Origin: Cupriavidus pauculus
Lineage (GTDB): Bacteria > Pseudomonadota > Gammaproteobacteria > Burkholderiales > Burkholderiaceae
Reading direction: 5' to 3'
Length of the DNA: 64,000 bases
Assembly: GCF_008693385.1 (NCBI RefSeq)
Contig: NZ_CP044065.1
Location: 186,001-250,000 of the forward strand
Below are positions 27,421 to 40,213 of this stretch, in pieces (position 1 is the first letter of the stretch; each line of letters opens with the position of its first letter). The notes beneath the pieces are model-generated. The model had not been told where the DNA came from. It was given only the letters and a program-made list of their open reading frames with translations, and ran no database searches. The position numbers and the translations under genes were made by a program.

Positions 27421-29019
27421 ATGACGACAACTTCGAACGACGCTTCCCATCACGGCGCGGATCGCCGCGCGCGGCTCGTGCTGACGCCCGGCGAGGTAAC
27501 GCTGGCCGACCTGCGCCGCATCTATCGCGGCGAGGTACGTGTGGCGATGGACGACGCGGCGTGGGCCGGCGTGACCGCCGCGCAGGCGACCGTGCAGGAC
27601 ATCATCGAGGCCGACGCGGTCGTGTACGGCATCAATACGGGCTTCGGCAAGCTCGCGCAGTCGCGCATTCCGCACGACAAGCTCGCGGAGCTCCAGCGCA
27701 ATCTGGTGCTGTCGCACAGCGTGGGCACGGGCCCGGACCTGGCCGCCGATACCGTGCGGCTGATTCTCGCGATCAAGGCGATCAGCCTCGCGCGCGGGCA
27801 TTCCGGTGTGCGGCCCGAGATCATCGAGGCGCTGCTGGCGCTCGCGAACCACGACGTCACGCCATGCATTCCGGCCAAGGGGTCGGTAGGCGCGTCGGGC
27901 GACCTCGCGCCGCTCGCGCATATGTCCTGCACGCTGATCGGCGTCGGCGACGTGATGGTGGAAGGCCGGCGCGTGCCGGCGCGCGAAGGGCTCGCGCACG
28001 CGGGCCTCGACGTGTTTACGCTGGGCCCGAAGGAAGGGCTGGCACTGCTCAACGGTACGCAGGTCTCCACGGCACTGGCGCTGGCGGGTTTGTTCGCGGC
28101 CGAAGATGCGTTCGCGGCCGGCATCGTCGCCGGCGCGTTGTCGCTCGAAGCCATCAAGGGATCGGTCAAGCCGTTCGACGCGCGCATTCACGCGGCGCGC
28201 GGGCAGGCGGGCCAGATCGCCGTGGCCGGTGCCGTGCGCGCAATGCTCGACGGCAGCGAGATCGTCGATTCGCACAAGGCCTGCGGCCGCGTGCAGGATC
28301 CGTATTCGATTCGCTGCCAGCCGCAGGTCATGGGCGCATGCCTGGACAACCTGACGCACGCTGCGCGCGTGCTGCGCATCGAGGCCAATGCGGCTTCCGA
28401 CAATCCGCTCGTGTTCGCCGAGGCCGGCGATGTGGTGTCCGGTGGCAATTTCCACGCGGAGCCCGTCGCGTTCGCGGCCGACATCATCGCGCTGGCGATC
28501 GCCGAGATTGGCGCGATTTCCGAGCGCCGGCTCGCGCTGCTGCTCGATACGGGCCTGTCTGGGCTGCCGCCGTTCCTCGTGCGCGATGGCGGCCTGAACT
28601 CGGGCTTCATGATCGCGCAGGTCACGGCGGCCGCGCTGGCGTCCGAGAACAAGGCGCTGTCCCATCCATCGAGCGTGGACAGCCTGCCGACGTCGGCGAA
28701 TCAGGAAGACCACGTGTCGATGGCCACATACGGCGCGCGCCGGCTGGGCGAGATGGCGGCCAATACCGCCGTCATCGTCGGTATCGAAGCGATGGCGGCC
28801 GCGCAGGGCATCGAATTCCATCGCCCGCTGAAATCGTCCCCGCTGGTCGAGAGCGAGCTTGCGCGGATTCGCGCGCGCGTCGCGTTCGTCGAATCCGACC
28901 GGTATCTCGCGCCCGATATCGAAGCCATGAAGCAATGGGTGCAGCAGGGCGATGCCGGCGCCGGCTGGCCCGCCGCCGTGCGCGAGCTGCTGCCGACCGC
29001 CGCCCCGCACCCCGCCTGA
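27421..29019 (+). CDS. hutH: Histidine ammonia-lyase
   Basis: Deaminates L-histidine to urocanate and ammonia, the first step of histidine breakdown. It has 532 residues. The self-formed MIO cofactor comes from Ala158-Ser159-Gly160 in [14 protein letters not shown]. About 16 extra residues at the N-terminus relative to the 510-residue family norm are low in conservation. Other family motifs are [12 protein letters not shown] near residue 77 and [13 protein letters not shown]. It is the first gene after the main hut promoter. Confidence 0.97.
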   Translation: MTTTSNDASHHGADRRARLVLTPGEVTLADLRRIYRGEVRVAMDDAAWAGVTAAQATVQDIIEADAVVYGINTGFGKLAQSRIPHDKLAELQRNLVLSHSVGTGPDLAADTVRLILAIKAISLARGHSGVRPEIIEALLALANHDVTPCIPAKGSVGASGDLAPLAHMSCTLIGVGDVMVEGRRVPAREGLAHAGLDVFTLGPKEGLALLNGTQVSTALALAGLFAAEDAFAAGIVAGALSLEAIKGSVKPFDARIHAARGQAGQIAVAGAVRAMLDGSEIVDSHKACGRVQDPYSIRCQPQVMGACLDNLTHAARVLRIEANAASDNPLVFAEAGDVVSGGNFHAEPVAFAADIIALAIAEIGAISERRLALLLDTGLSGLPPFLVRDGGLNSGFMIAQVTAAALASENKALSHPSSVDSLPTSANQEDHVSMATYGARRLGEMAANTAVIVGIEAMAAAQGIEFHRPLKSSPLVESELARIRARVAFVESDRYLAPDIEAMKQWVQQGDAGAGWPAAVRELLPTAAPHPA

Positions 29020-29078
29020 AACTCGTCCGAACAACGCCTCCGACCGACGCTCCAGTTACCCAACAGGATCCCCCGACC

Positions 29079-30797
29079 ATGAACACCAACGAACATCAAT
29101 TTGCCCAGCAGACCGCAGCGCCGCAACGCGGCCGGCGCGAGGTGCGCGCCCCGCGCGGCAATACGCTGCATTGCAAGAACTGGCTGATCGAAGCCGCCTA
29201 TCGCATGATCCAGAACAACCTCGATCCCGAGGTGGCCGAGCGTCCGGAGGACCTCGTGGTGTATGGCGGCATCGGCAAGGCCGCGCGCAACTGGGAGTGC
29301 TTCGACGCGATTCTCGACAGCCTGCGCCGGCTGGGCGAGGATGAATCGCTGCTGGTGCAGTCGGGCAAGCCGGTGGGCATCTTCCGCACGCATCCCGACG
29401 CGCCGCGCGTGCTGATCGCGAACTCGAACCTCGTGCCGCACTGGGCCAACTGGGACAAGTTCAACGAGCTCGATCGCGCGGGACTGATGATGTACGGCCA
29501 GATGACCGCGGGCTCGTGGATCTACATCGGCACGCAGGGCATCGTGCAGGGCACGTTCGAGACGTTCGTCGAAGCCGGTAACCAGCACTACGGCGGCGAT
29601 CTCTCCGGCAAGTGGATCCTGACGGCGGGCCTCGGCGGCATGGGCGGCGCGCAGCCGCTCGCGGGCGTGCTGGCCGGCGCGTGCGTGCTGGCGATCGAAT
29701 GCCAGGAATCGCGCATCGACTTCCGCCTGCGTACGCGCTATCTGGACAAGAAGGCGACCACGATCGACGAAGCGCTCGCCATGATCGCGGAAGCGACGAA
29801 GAACAAGGAGGCGATCTCCGTGGGCCTGCTCGGCAATGCGGCCGAGATCGTGCCGGAGCTCGTGCGCCGCGCGCAGGCCGGCGGCATGCGCCCCGATATC
29901 GTCACGGACCAGACGTCCGCGCACGATATCGTGAACGGCTACCTGCCGGAGGGCTGGACGGTCGAGCAGTGGGAGGATGCCCGCAAGCGCGATCCGAAGT
30001 CGGTGGAGGCCGCCGCGCGTCCGTCCATCGTCAAGCACGTGCAGGCCATGCTCGCGTTCCGGCAGATGGGCGTGCCGACGCTCGACTACGGCAACAATAT
30101 CCGCCAGGTCGCGTTCGACGAGGGCGTGGCCAACGCGTTCGATTTCCCGGGTTTCGTGCCCGCGTATATCCGCCCGCTGTTCTGCCGCGGCAAGGGGCCG
30201 TTCCGCTGGGTGGCGCTTTCCGGCGATCCCGAGGATATCTACAAGACCGACGCCAAGATGAAGGAGCTGTTCCCGGACGACAAGCCGCTGCATCGCTGGC
30301 TCGATATGGCGCGCGATCGCATCGCGTTCCAGGGGCTGCCGTCGCGCATCTGCTGGGTCGGTCTCGACGAGCGGCATCGCGCGGGCCTCGCGTTCAACGA
30401 AATGGTGAAGTCCGGCGAGCTCAAGGCGCCGGTCGTGATCGGGCGCGATCACCTCGACTGCGGTTCGGTGGCATCGCCGAACCGTGAGACCGAGGCGATG
30501 CGCGACGGATCGGACGCGGTGTCGGACTGGCCGCTGCTCAATGCGCTGCTCAACACGGCGGGCGGCGCCACGTGGGTCAGCCTGCATCATGGCGGTGGCG
30601 TGGGCATGGGCTTCTCGCAGCATGCGGGCGTGGTCATCGTGTGCGACGGCACCGATGCGGCGGCAAAGCGCATCGAGCGCGTGCTGTGGAACGATCCGGC
30701 CACGGGCGTGATGCGCCATGCGGACGCGGGCTACGAGAGCGCGATCGAATGCGCGCAGGAGAAAGGGCTCGACCTGCCGATGGTGAAGCAGGGATGA
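29079..30797 (+). CDS. hutU: Urocanate hydratase
   Basis: Converts urocanate to imidazolonepropionate using tightly bound NAD+. It has 572 residues. The Rossmann motif [13 protein letters not shown] and the conserved [13 protein letters not shown] near the C-terminus are present. The N-terminal 20 residues before REVRAPRG are not conserved. The frame is open well upstream over hutH, an artefact of base composition, so the start at 29079 was used. Its stop overlaps hutD (ATGA). Confidence 0.97.
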   Translation: MNTNEHQFAQQTAAPQRGRREVRAPRGNTLHCKNWLIEAAYRMIQNNLDPEVAERPEDLVVYGGIGKAARNWECFDAILDSLRRLGEDESLLVQSGKPVGIFRTHPDAPRVLIANSNLVPHWANWDKFNELDRAGLMMYGQMTAGSWIYIGTQGIVQGTFETFVEAGNQHYGGDLSGKWILTAGLGGMGGAQPLAGVLAGACVLAIECQESRIDFRLRTRYLDKKATTIDEALAMIAEATKNKEAISVGLLGNAAEIVPELVRRAQAGGMRPDIVTDQTSAHDIVNGYLPEGWTVEQWEDARKRDPKSVEAAARPSIVKHVQAMLAFRQMGVPTLDYGNNIRQVAFDEGVANAFDFPGFVPAYIRPLFCRGKGPFRWVALSGDPEDIYKTDAKMKELFPDDKPLHRWLDMARDRIAFQGLPSRICWVGLDERHRAGLAFNEMVKSGELKAPVVIGRDHLDCGSVASPNRETEAMRDGSDAVSDWPLLNALLNTAGGATWVSLHHGGGVGMGFSQHAGVVIVCDGTDAAAKRIERVLWNDPATGVMRHADAGYESAIECAQEKGLDLPMVKQG

Positions 30798-31411
30798 ACG
30801 TGCGGCGCTTTTCGCTCGACGGGATCGCGCCGATGGCCTGGAAGAACGGCGGCGGCATCACGCGCGAGATCGCGGTGTGGCCGCCGGGTGCGACGATGGA
30901 TGCGTTCGACTGGCGCATCAGCGTGGCCGATATCGTGGCCAATGGCCCTTTCTCGGCGTTTCCGGGGATCGATCGGCAGATCGCGCTGCTCGATGGCGCG
31001 GGCGTGGTGCTGGACGCGCGCGATGGCTCGTTCGGGCACCGGCTCGATCGTGTCGGCGAACCGTTCGCGTTCACGGGCGACGTCGCGGTGGATGCGGCAC
31101 TCATCGATGGGCCGACGCGCGACTTCAACGTGATGACGCGGCGTGGACGATGCCGGGCAGTGGTCGAGGCGCTTCGGACCCCGGTGCGGACCCCGGTGCG
31201 GACCCCGGTGCGGATCGCGGGCGATTGCGCGACGCTGGTATGCGTCGTGGCCGGAGACTGGCGAGATGCCGGCGGCGACCGGCTCGCGCCCGGTGACGGT
31301 ATGCTGTGGACTGCCGCGCCGATGCCCGATACGACATTGACGCCCGATGGCGACGGCGCGCTATGCCTGCGCGTCTCGCTATACCAGGCGCAGACCGGAG
31401 AGCCAATATGA
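30794..31411 (+). CDS. hutD: HutD family protein
   Basis: 205-residue cupin-like protein. [19 protein letters not shown] at the N-terminus and the DWRISVADI and GPTRDFNVM motifs are diagnostic of HutD. Work in Pseudomonas suggests a governor role that limits hut induction, perhaps by binding formylglutamate; the exact role is not settled. A 12-bp tandem repeat inserts [12 protein letters not shown] at about residues 128-139. It overlaps hutU at the start and hutI at the end by four bases each. Confidence 0.9.
   Translation: MNVRRFSLDGIAPMAWKNGGGITREIAVWPPGATMDAFDWRISVADIVANGPFSAFPGIDRQIALLDGAGVVLDARDGSFGHRLDRVGEPFAFTGDVAVDAALIDGPTRDFNVMTRRGRCRAVVEALRTPVRTPVRTPVRIAGDCATLVCVVAGDWRDAGGDRLAPGDGMLWTAAPMPDTTLTPDGDGALCLRVSLYQAQTGEPI
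31175..31213 (+). repeat. 12-bp tandem repeat within hutD
   Basis: CGGACCCCGGTG occurs three times in a row (31175-31186, 31187-31198, 31199-31210) plus a partial CGG. The unit keeps the reading frame and encodes Arg-Thr-Pro-Val. It lies in a variable loop of HutD. Confidence 0.95.
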
Positions 31412-32649
31412 CCCAGCTTGCAACCGCCGCCGATGGCATCTGGCACCACTGCCATCTGCTGCCCGACGGCGACCCCGCGCATGCGATGCGCGATGGCGCG
31501 CTTGTCGTGGCCGATGGGCGCATCGTGTGGGTGGGCGCCCATGCGGCACTGCCTGCCGAGTATGCGGGCGACGCCATGCCGCGCCACGATGCCGGCGGGG
31601 CGTGGATCACGCCCGGGCTCGTCGATTGCCATACGCATCTCGTCTACGGAGGCCAGCGCGCCGACGAGTTCGCGATGCGCCTGGCCGGCGCGAGCTACGA
31701 AGATATTGCGCGCGCGGGCGGGGGCATCGTATCCACGGTGCGCGCGACGCGCGAGGCGAGCGAACAGGCGTTGTTCGAGCAGGCCGCCGCGCGCCTGCAA
31801 CCGCTGCTTGCCGAAGGCGTGACGGCGATCGAGATCAAGTCCGGCTATGGCCTGTCGCTCGAGGCCGAGCGCCGGCAGTTGCGCGTGGCGCGGCGGCTGG
31901 GCGAGGCGTATGGCGTGGCCGTGCATACGACGTTTCTCGGCGCGCATGCGTTGCCACCCGAGTATGCGGGGCGTGCGGACGACTATATCGCGCTCGTTTG
32001 CGAGACGATGCTGCCGGCGCTTGCGGAGGAGGGGCTCGTGGATGCGGTGGATGCGTTCTGCGAATCGATCGGCTTCTCGCCGGCGCAGACCACGCGCGTG
32101 TTCGAAGCGGCCGCGCGCCATGGCCTGCCCGTCAAGCTACACGCCGAACAGCTGACCAACCTCGGCGGTGCCGCGCTGGCCGCGCGTCATCGTGCGCTGT
32201 CGGCCGATCATCTCGAGCATCTCGATGAAGCCGGTGTGGCGGCGATGGCCGCGGCCGGCACGGTCGCGGTGCTGCTGCCCGGTGCCTACTATTTCCTGCG
32301 CGACACGCATCTGCCGCCCATCGCGCTCCTTCGCGCGCATGGCGTGCCGATGGCCATCGCGACCGATCACAACCCGGGCACCTCGCCGACCACCTCGCTG
32401 CTGCTGATGCTGAACATGGCCGCGACGCTGTTCCGCCTGACCGTGCCCGAAGCGCTCGCGGGCGTGACCGTGCATGCGGCGCGCGCGCTCGGCGCGGCGG
32501 ACCGGCATGGCCTGCTGGCGGCCGGCCGCGATGCGGACTTCGTGCTGTGGAACGTCGCCTCGCCGGCCGAGCTCGTCTACTGGTTCGGCCGCAATCCGGC
32601 CACGACCGTCGTGCGGCGGGGCCAGGTGTACCGGGGAGCGTCGGCATGA
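31408..32649 (+). CDS. hutI: Imidazolonepropionase
   Basis: Hydrolyses imidazolonepropionate to formiminoglutamate. Amidohydrolase fold, 413 residues. Metal ligands are in [10 protein letters not shown] (His-x-His), KLHAEQ and ATDHNPGTS. The loop [15 protein letters not shown] is typical. Coupled to hutD and hutF by ATGA overlaps. Confidence 0.96.
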   Translation: MTQLATAADGIWHHCHLLPDGDPAHAMRDGALVVADGRIVWVGAHAALPAEYAGDAMPRHDAGGAWITPGLVDCHTHLVYGGQRADEFAMRLAGASYEDIARAGGGIVSTVRATREASEQALFEQAAARLQPLLAEGVTAIEIKSGYGLSLEAERRQLRVARRLGEAYGVAVHTTFLGAHALPPEYAGRADDYIALVCETMLPALAEEGLVDAVDAFCESIGFSPAQTTRVFEAAARHGLPVKLHAEQLTNLGGAALAARHRALSADHLEHLDEAGVAAMAAAGTVAVLLPGAYYFLRDTHLPPIALLRAHGVPMAIATDHNPGTSPTTSLLLMLNMAATLFRLTVPEALAGVTVHAARALGAADRHGLLAAGRDADFVLWNVASPAELVYWFGRNPATTVVRRGQVYRGASA

Positions 32650-34046
32650 ACACACTGTTCGCACGGCAGGCGCTGCTGCCCATGGGATGGGCCAGCGATG
32701 TGCTGCTGGACTGGGACACGCAGGGCCGGCTGACGGCGGTGACGCCGAACGCGACACCGGGGGCCGGCGTCGAACACGCGGCCGGGCCCGTGGTGCCCGG
32801 CATGCCGAACCTTCATTCGCACGCGTTTCAGCGCGGCTTTGCGGGACTGACGGAGTTGCGCAGCGCGTCGGACGGCGACGATCCCGCCGGGGGCGATTCG
32901 TTCTGGAGCTGGCGCACGCTGATGTATCGCTTCGCGCTGCGGCTGTCGCCCGACACACTCGAGGCGATTGCCACGCAGCTGTATGTGGAGATGCTGCGCG
33001 CGGGCTATACCAGCGTGTGCGAGTTCCACTACGTGCACCACGATATCGATGGGCAGCCGTATGCCGATGCCGCCGAGATGTCGCTGCGCCTGCTGCGCGC
33101 GGCGCAACGCACCGGTATCGGCATGACGCTGCTGCCCGTGCTGTACCAGACCGCGGGTTTCGGAGACAAGCCCGCGCAGCCCGACCAGCGCCGCTTTCTC
33201 CATCGCACCGAAGCCATGCTCGCGCTGCTGCAGCGACTGGCGCCCGCGTGCGCGGCGCACGGCGCGCGGCTCGGCCTTGCCCCGCATTCGCTGCGCGCGG
33301 TGCCGCCCGCGAGCCTGCGCGAGGCGGTGGCAGGGCTCCATGCGATGGATGCGCGGGCGCCCGTGCATATCCATATCGCGGAACAGCAGCGCGAGGTCGA
33401 TGATTGCCTCGCGCAGACCGGTACGCGGCCCGTGGCATGGCTGCTCGATCATGCCGACGTCGATGCGCGCTGGTGCCTCGTGCATGCCACGCATATGGAC
33501 TGGGACGAACGCCGCCGCCTTGCGGAGAGCGGCGCGGTGGCCGGCATCTGCCCGACCACCGAGGCGAATCTTGGCGACGGCGTGTTCGAGGCCGCGCCCT
33601 ATCTGGCGCAGCACGGCGCATGGGGCATCGGTTCGGACAGCCATGCGAGCGTGAGCGTGGCCGAGGAGCTGCGCACGTTCGAGTACGGGCAGCGGCTTGG
33701 ACTGCAGCGGCGCAATGTGCTGGCATCCGGCGCGCATCCGCAGGTGGCGGACCGGTTGTGGCTCGAGGCCGTGGCCGGCGGCGCGCGTGCATCGGGCCGT
33801 GCGGTGGCGGGTCTTGCGGTGGGCCAGCAGGCCGATTTCGCGGTGCTCGATGGTGGCAGTGTCGCGCTGGCGGGCCTCGACGGGCCGCAGGCGCTGGCCG
33901 TCCACGTGTTCGCCAGCCACGGTCATGAGACACTAGCGGAAATTCGCACCGCCGGCGTCCGCCGCGTGCAGCATGGCGAGCATCCGCTGCAGGCGGAGGC
34001 CGGCCCGCTGTTCACCGCCGCGCGCGCGCGTCTGCTGACCGACTGA
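32646..34046 (+). CDS. hutF: Formimidoylglutamate deiminase
   Basis: Deiminates N-formimino-L-glutamate to N-formylglutamate and ammonia, the branch point of the five-step pathway. Amidohydrolase fold, 466 residues. Metal-binding [16 protein letters not shown] and [10 protein letters not shown] are visible, and [11 protein letters not shown] is characteristic of HutF. Its presence with HutG shows the route through formylglutamate rather than direct formiminoglutamase. Confidence 0.95.
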   Translation: MNTLFARQALLPMGWASDVLLDWDTQGRLTAVTPNATPGAGVEHAAGPVVPGMPNLHSHAFQRGFAGLTELRSASDGDDPAGGDSFWSWRTLMYRFALRLSPDTLEAIATQLYVEMLRAGYTSVCEFHYVHHDIDGQPYADAAEMSLRLLRAAQRTGIGMTLLPVLYQTAGFGDKPAQPDQRRFLHRTEAMLALLQRLAPACAAHGARLGLAPHSLRAVPPASLREAVAGLHAMDARAPVHIHIAEQQREVDDCLAQTGTRPVAWLLDHADVDARWCLVHATHMDWDERRRLAESGAVAGICPTTEANLGDGVFEAAPYLAQHGAWGIGSDSHASVSVAEELRTFEYGQRLGLQRRNVLASGAHPQVADRLWLEAVAGGARASGRAVAGLAVGQQADFAVLDGGSVALAGLDGPQALAVHVFASHGHETLAEIRTAGVRRVQHGEHPLQAEAGPLFTAARARLLTD

Positions 34047-34095
34047 GACCCCATTCGTCCCTAATACGCCCCACACGTCTACCCTCGACGACAAG

Positions 34096-34923
34096 ATGTC
34101 CACGATGTCCTTCACCACCGATACCCCCGCTTTCACGCTGCACCGCGGCACACGCCCGCTACTCGTGTCCATGCCGCACGTCGGCACCTACCTGCCGCCG
34201 TCCGTGGCCGCGCGCCTGACCGACGAGGCGCGCACCGTGCCCGATACCGACTGGCACATGGACCGACTCTACGATTTCGCGCGCGAGCTCGGCGCATCGA
34301 TCCTCATGGCCACGCACTCGCGCTATGTGATCGACCTGAATCGCCCGCCCGATAACGCGAACCTGTATCCGGGCCAGGACACCACCGGCCTGTGCCCGGT
34401 CGATACGTTCGACAAGACGCCGATCTACGCGGATGGCACCAACGGCCCCGACGATGCCGAGATCGCGACGCGCCGCGACAAGATCTGGCATCCGTACCAC
34501 ACGGCGTTGCAGCAGGAACTGGCGCGGCTGCGCGCGGAGCACGGCACGATCGGCCTCTGGGATGCGCATTCGATCCGTTCGGTGCTGCCGCGCTTCTTCG
34601 AAGGCAAGCTGACCGACTTCAATCTGGGATCGGCGAACGGCGCCAGCAGCGATGCGGGCCTAGCCGCGCGCATGCTCGAGATCGCGAACCTCGTGCCGGG
34701 CCATACGGCCGTGCTCAATGGGCGCTTCAAGGGGGGCTACATCACGCGGCAGTATGGCAATCCGGCCGGTGGCGTACATGCGATGCAGCTGGAGCTGGCA
34801 CAGAGCGCGTACATGATCGAGAGCTATCCGTTCGACTACGACGAGTCGCGTGCCTCGCGCGTGCAGCCCGCGATCCGGAAGATGCTGGAGACGATGCTGC
34901 AGTTCGTGGAGTCGAAGGTATAA
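34096..34923 (+). CDS. hutG: N-formylglutamate deformylase
   Basis: Hydrolyses N-formylglutamate to glutamate and formate, the last step of the pathway. It has 275 residues. SMPHVGTYLP, DTDWHMDRLYDFA and LWDAHSIRS hold likely metal ligands, and FNLGSANGASSD is typical of the family. The start could be 34096 or the ATG at 34105; neither has a clear ribosome binding site. It is the last gene of the operon, 49 bases after hutF. Confidence 0.93.
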   Translation: MSTMSFTTDTPAFTLHRGTRPLLVSMPHVGTYLPPSVAARLTDEARTVPDTDWHMDRLYDFARELGASILMATHSRYVIDLNRPPDNANLYPGQDTTGLCPVDTFDKTPIYADGTNGPDDAEIATRRDKIWHPYHTALQQELARLRAEHGTIGLWDAHSIRSVLPRFFEGKLTDFNLGSANGASSDAGLAARMLEIANLVPGHTAVLNGRFKGGYITRQYGNPAGGVHAMQLELAQSAYMIESYPFDYDESRASRVQPAIRKMLETMLQFVESKV

Positions 34924-34958
34924 GGCGAAGGGAGGGGGGCACCCCCCTCCCTGTCGCC
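34924..34958. terminator. Strong hairpin between convergent hutG and asdA
   Basis: GGCGA (34924-34928) plus AGGGAGGGGGG (34929-34939) pairs with CCCCCCTCCCT (34942-34952) and TCGCC (34954-34958), broken only by one bulged G. It begins right after the hutG stop. There is no T run on either strand, so it may act with Rho or mainly protect 3' ends. Confidence 0.6.
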
Positions 34959-34964
34959 TATTGC

Positions 34965-36614
<1,650 letters not shown>

Positions 36615-36626
<12 letters not shown>

Positions 36627-38300
36627 CACGACCAATGGGCCGAGCAGGGTCAGCAATACGTTGGCGATGGCATACGTGATGGCGAACGGCACGGTCGGCA
36701 CCGGGCTTTCCGCCTTGTCGAGAATCCCGCCGAACGCGGGGTTGGCGCTGCGCGAGCCGGACAGCGCGCCCGCGAGCAGTGCCGAGTTGTCGTAGCGCAG
36801 GACGTAACGGCCGAACAGCATCGTGAGGAAGAGGGGCAGCAGCGTGACGACCGCGCCGAGAATGAAGATCGTCAGCCCGGACTCCTTGAGCGTGGACACG
36901 GCCTGCAGGCCCGAGTTGATACCGACGATCGCGACGAACGCGGCGAGCCCGAAGTCCTTGAGCAACTGGCACGCGGCGGTCGGCATGGCGCCATACATCG
37001 GATGCTTCGACCGCGCCCAGCCGAACACGAGGCCCGATAGCAGCGCGCCGCCGCCCGAACCCAGCGTGAGCGGGATGGAACCGATGCGCACGACAAGCAG
37101 GCCGATGAGCAGGCCCACGAGCACGCCGGCGCCGAAGTAGACGAAGTCCGTCTTCTCGCTGGGCTGCAGTTCGTAGCCCGCGCGTTGCGCCGCGCGCTTG
37201 GTATCGGCGGGCGTGCCGTAGAACGTGATGATGTCGCCGTGCTGCAGATGCACGTCCGGCAGCAGCGGCAGCGGATGCTCGTTGCGCTCGATGCGTTCGA
37301 GGTACACGCCGTGGCGCATCTCTCGGCTGACATTGGCGACGATCTCGCCGAGCGTCTTGTCGTTCATGCCCTTGAGCGTGAACACCGCGCGCCGGGTCTG
37401 CATGACCGTGCCCATGCCCTCCGCATCGGCGACTTCCTCGCCGATCACGAGCGCCGTGGGTACCATCGCGTCGCGCCGGCCCACCATCAGCACGAGGTCG
37501 CCTGCCTGCAGCAGCGTGTCCTGCGTGACCTCGAGCGGCTTGCCCGCGCGCTGGATCTTCTCGACGGTGACGAGGTCGTCGCCGCCCATCTCGATCTGCG
37601 ACACGGTCTTGCCCGCGGCGCCGGTCACGCGGAACAGGCGGCCCACGAGGCGGGGCAGTGCACCGGCCTGGCCCGGGCCGTACTGCGGCAGACCGCCGTG
37701 CATGGCCGCTTCCACCTTCTTCGCGTCCGTCTTGAGGTCGGAGCCCATGAAGCGCGGCAGGATGTTCACGCAGACGATGATCGCGCCGAGCGAGCCGAAT
37801 ACGTAGGTCACCGCATAACCAATGGCGACGTTGGCCTGCAGCGTCTTGACCTGGTCCGGCGGCAGGCCGAGCTTGGTGATGGCGTCGCCGGCCGTGCCGA
37901 TGATCGCGGACTGCGTCATGCCGCCCGCCGCAAGCCCCGCCGCCAGGCCCTTGTCGAGGTGGAAGAGCTTGGCCAGCACGACGACGGTCACGAGGCCGGC
38001 CACCGCCATGAAGACCGCCATCGCGATCTCGCGCAGCGAGCTGCGGTTGAGCGAGTTGAAGAACTGCGGGCCGCTTTCATAGCCCACGGCGTAGATGAAC
38101 ACCGCGAACATCACGGCCTTCACACCGTTATCGATCTCGACGCCCACCTGACTGATGACGACTGCCGCGAGCAGCGATCCGGCCACGCCGCCGAGCTGGA
38201 ACTTGCCGAACGTGATCTTGCCGAGGGCGTAGCCGACCGCCAGCGACAGGAACAGCGCGGACTCCGGTGATTTCTGGAAGATGTTGTGCAGCCATTCCAT
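36615..38300 (-). CDS. aspT: Aspartate:alanine antiporter (AAE family), copy 1
   Basis: Inner-membrane exchanger that imports aspartate and exports alanine; coupled to AsdA it consumes a proton inside and so builds proton-motive force. It has 561 residues. Two blocks of about five membrane segments (residues 10-170 and 385-560) flank a cytoplasmic region with two TrkA-C (RCK-C) domains (GKTVSQIEMGGDD and VLIGEEVAD areas). The N-half motif GMTQSAIIGTAGDAI is the family signature. GGAGG precedes the chosen start at 38300; the open frame extends upstream. Confidence 0.88.
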
Positions 38301-38350
38301 GAAGACCTCCTCTTTGTATTGCCGTGATGCGATGCAAATCGGGATCGTGT

Positions 38351-40063
38351 TCAACGGGCTGCCATGGCGGCGGCCATCGTGACGGCGATGGGGCCGAGAA
38401 GCGGTAGCAGCACGTTGGAGATTGCGTACGTGATCGTGTAGCCGATCACGGGCGTGCCGTTACCCGCGGCATTGGTCAGCGCCATGATCGTGGGGGTGCT
38501 GCAATGCTGGCCGGCAACGGCGCCGAGCAGGATCGGCAGGTCGAGCCGCAGCCAGCGGCGGCCGATGTAGAGCGAGATGGCCGCGGGAATCACCGAGATC
38601 AGCACGCCCGCGATCGGCAGCACGAGGCCGTACTGCGCGATCAGGCGCAGCGCGTCGGGACCCGCGCTCAGTCCCACCGCGGCGATGAAGGTGGCCAGGC
38701 CGAAGTCCTTGAGAATCTCCGCGGCGGGGCCGGGCAGCGAGCCCATGAGCGGCACGCGCGCGCGCAGCCAGCCGAATGCGAGGCCCGCGACGAGGCAGCC
38801 GCCCCCCGTGCCGAGCGTGAGATTGGCGCGACCGATATCGACATGCAGCGAGCCGATCCACATGCCGAGCAGGATGCCGATGCCGAGGAACACGAAGTCC
38901 GTGCGAACCGTCGGCACGATCGCGTAGCCGAGCTCCGGCACCGCGTGCTGCACGGCATCGCGCGGGCCGGACAGCGTGAGCACGTCGGCGCGCTGGAGCA
39001 CGGTCTCGGGCAGCAGGGGCACGCGATGCTGCATGCGCGAGAGGTTCGCGAGGTAGACGCCGCGGCCCGCGCCGACATCGGCCATCTCGCGCAGGCGCGA
39101 CAGCGTGAGGCCGACGACTTCGCGGCGCGTCAGCAGCACGCTTTGCTCGCACTGGATCACGTCCTCGAACTCGGCGGCCAGCGCGTCATGGCCGCCGGCC
39201 TCCGTGCCGATGCGCGGTACGAACGCGACCATGGCATCGCGGCGGCCGACCGCCAGCACGATGTCGCCGACATGCAGGACATCGTCCGGTGCGGGTTTCG
39301 TCGTTTCGCCATCGCGGAGGATGCGGCGGATGGTCACGCCCATCGCGACGCCGCGTTCGGCGTCGATGACCGTCAGCGCCTCGCCGGCCGGGCCCACGCG
39401 CAGCACGCGCGAGACGATGCGCGGCAAGGCATCGAGCTGGCCGTCCTGCCCGTCATCCTGTCCGCCAAGCTTCTGCCATAGTCGCTGCGCCGATTCGCGC
39501 AGGTTCTCGCGCAGCAGCCACGGCGCGAGCTGGCTCGTGAACAGCACGATGGCGATCAGGCCGAACAGGTACGTGACGCTGTACGCGGTGACGATATGGC
39601 TCTGGAGGACGCGGGTCTGCTCGGCATCGACGCCGAGGTGCGCGATGGCTTCCGAGGCGGTGCCGATGACGGCGGACTCGGTGGCCGCGCCCGCCAGCAG
39701 TCCCGCCGCGGTGCCGGGGTCCAGCCGCAGCAGCGGTACCGCGATGGCCAGCAGCGCGAGCAGTACGAAGACTTCGACGAGCGACAGCAGGCCGATGCGC
39801 CATTCCTTCGCGACGTTGGCGAAGAACTGCGGGCCGCCCGTGAAACCGAGCGCGAAGATAAAGAGTGCGAACGCGACGTTGCGTACGTCGTCGTCGAGCC
39901 GGACGCCGGCCTGCCCGATGACGAGCGCGGCGATGAGCGTGCCGCAGATGCCGCCGAGCTGGAACGGCCCGAAGCGGATGGCGCCTACCGCATGGCCGAT
40001 CGCCAGCGCCAGAAAGAGCGCGATCTCGGGATTTCCGGCAAGCAGTGCGAGCGCAGGTTCCAT
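38351..40063 (-). CDS. Aspartate:alanine antiporter-like transporter, copy 2
   Basis: Paralogue of the next gene, 570 residues with the same layout: membrane block, two TrkA-C domains, membrane block. The signature reads GAATESAVIGTASEAI, and the C-half has GLSAGPDALRLIA and GAVAGQHCSTP. It is clearly diverged from copy 1 across the whole length. It is the first gene of the aspT2-aspT-asdA operon. It may be a second antiporter with different specificity or a partner subunit; the sequence does not decide. Confidence 0.82.
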   Translation of the reverse strand: MEPALALLAGNPEIALFLALAIGHAVGAIRFGPFQLGGICGTLIAALVIGQAGVRLDDDVRNVAFALFIFALGFTGGPQFFANVAKEWRIGLLSLVEVFVLLALLAIAVPLLRLDPGTAAGLLAGAATESAVIGTASEAIAHLGVDAEQTRVLQSHIVTAYSVTYLFGLIAIVLFTSQLAPWLLRENLRESAQRLWQKLGGQDDGQDGQLDALPRIVSRVLRVGPAGEALTVIDAERGVAMGVTIRRILRDGETTKPAPDDVLHVGDIVLAVGRRDAMVAFVPRIGTEAGGHDALAAEFEDVIQCEQSVLLTRREVVGLTLSRLREMADVGAGRGVYLANLSRMQHRVPLLPETVLQRADVLTLSGPRDAVQHAVPELGYAIVPTVRTDFVFLGIGILLGMWIGSLHVDIGRANLTLGTGGGCLVAGLAFGWLRARVPLMGSLPGPAAEILKDFGLATFIAAVGLSAGPDALRLIAQYGLVLPIAGVLISVIPAAISLYIGRRWLRLDLPILLGAVAGQHCSTPTIMALTNAAGNGTPVIGYTITYAISNVLLPLLGPIAVTMAAAMAAR

Positions 40064-40161
40064 GACGCGGTTGCGGCCTCCAGGTCGCCCTTGCAGTCAC
40101 GATGACAGCCCTGCCTGCAAGGGTGTGGAGGATTATCCGCGCGGCGTTTCGCGTCAGGAAT

Positions 40162-40173
40162 TGAAACGTTTCG
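40162..40173. promoter_or_regulatory. LacI-type operator-like palindrome upstream of the aspT-asdA operon
   Basis: TGAAACGTTTCG contains the perfect 10-bp palindrome GAAACGTTTC with a central CG, as in LacI/GalR family operators. It lies about 100 bases upstream of the first antiporter gene. No LacI-family gene is in the window. Confidence 0.35.
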
Positions 40174-40213
40174 AAGGTGATTTAAACGGCTTCAACAAGC
40201 TCGCCGCCAACAC

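Noticed and set aside
27294..30797. Continuous open frame of 1167 codons covering hutH in another frame and hutU
   Set aside because: It reads hutH out of frame. hutH and hutU are clearly real in their own frames; the open frame comes from high GC with few stop codons.
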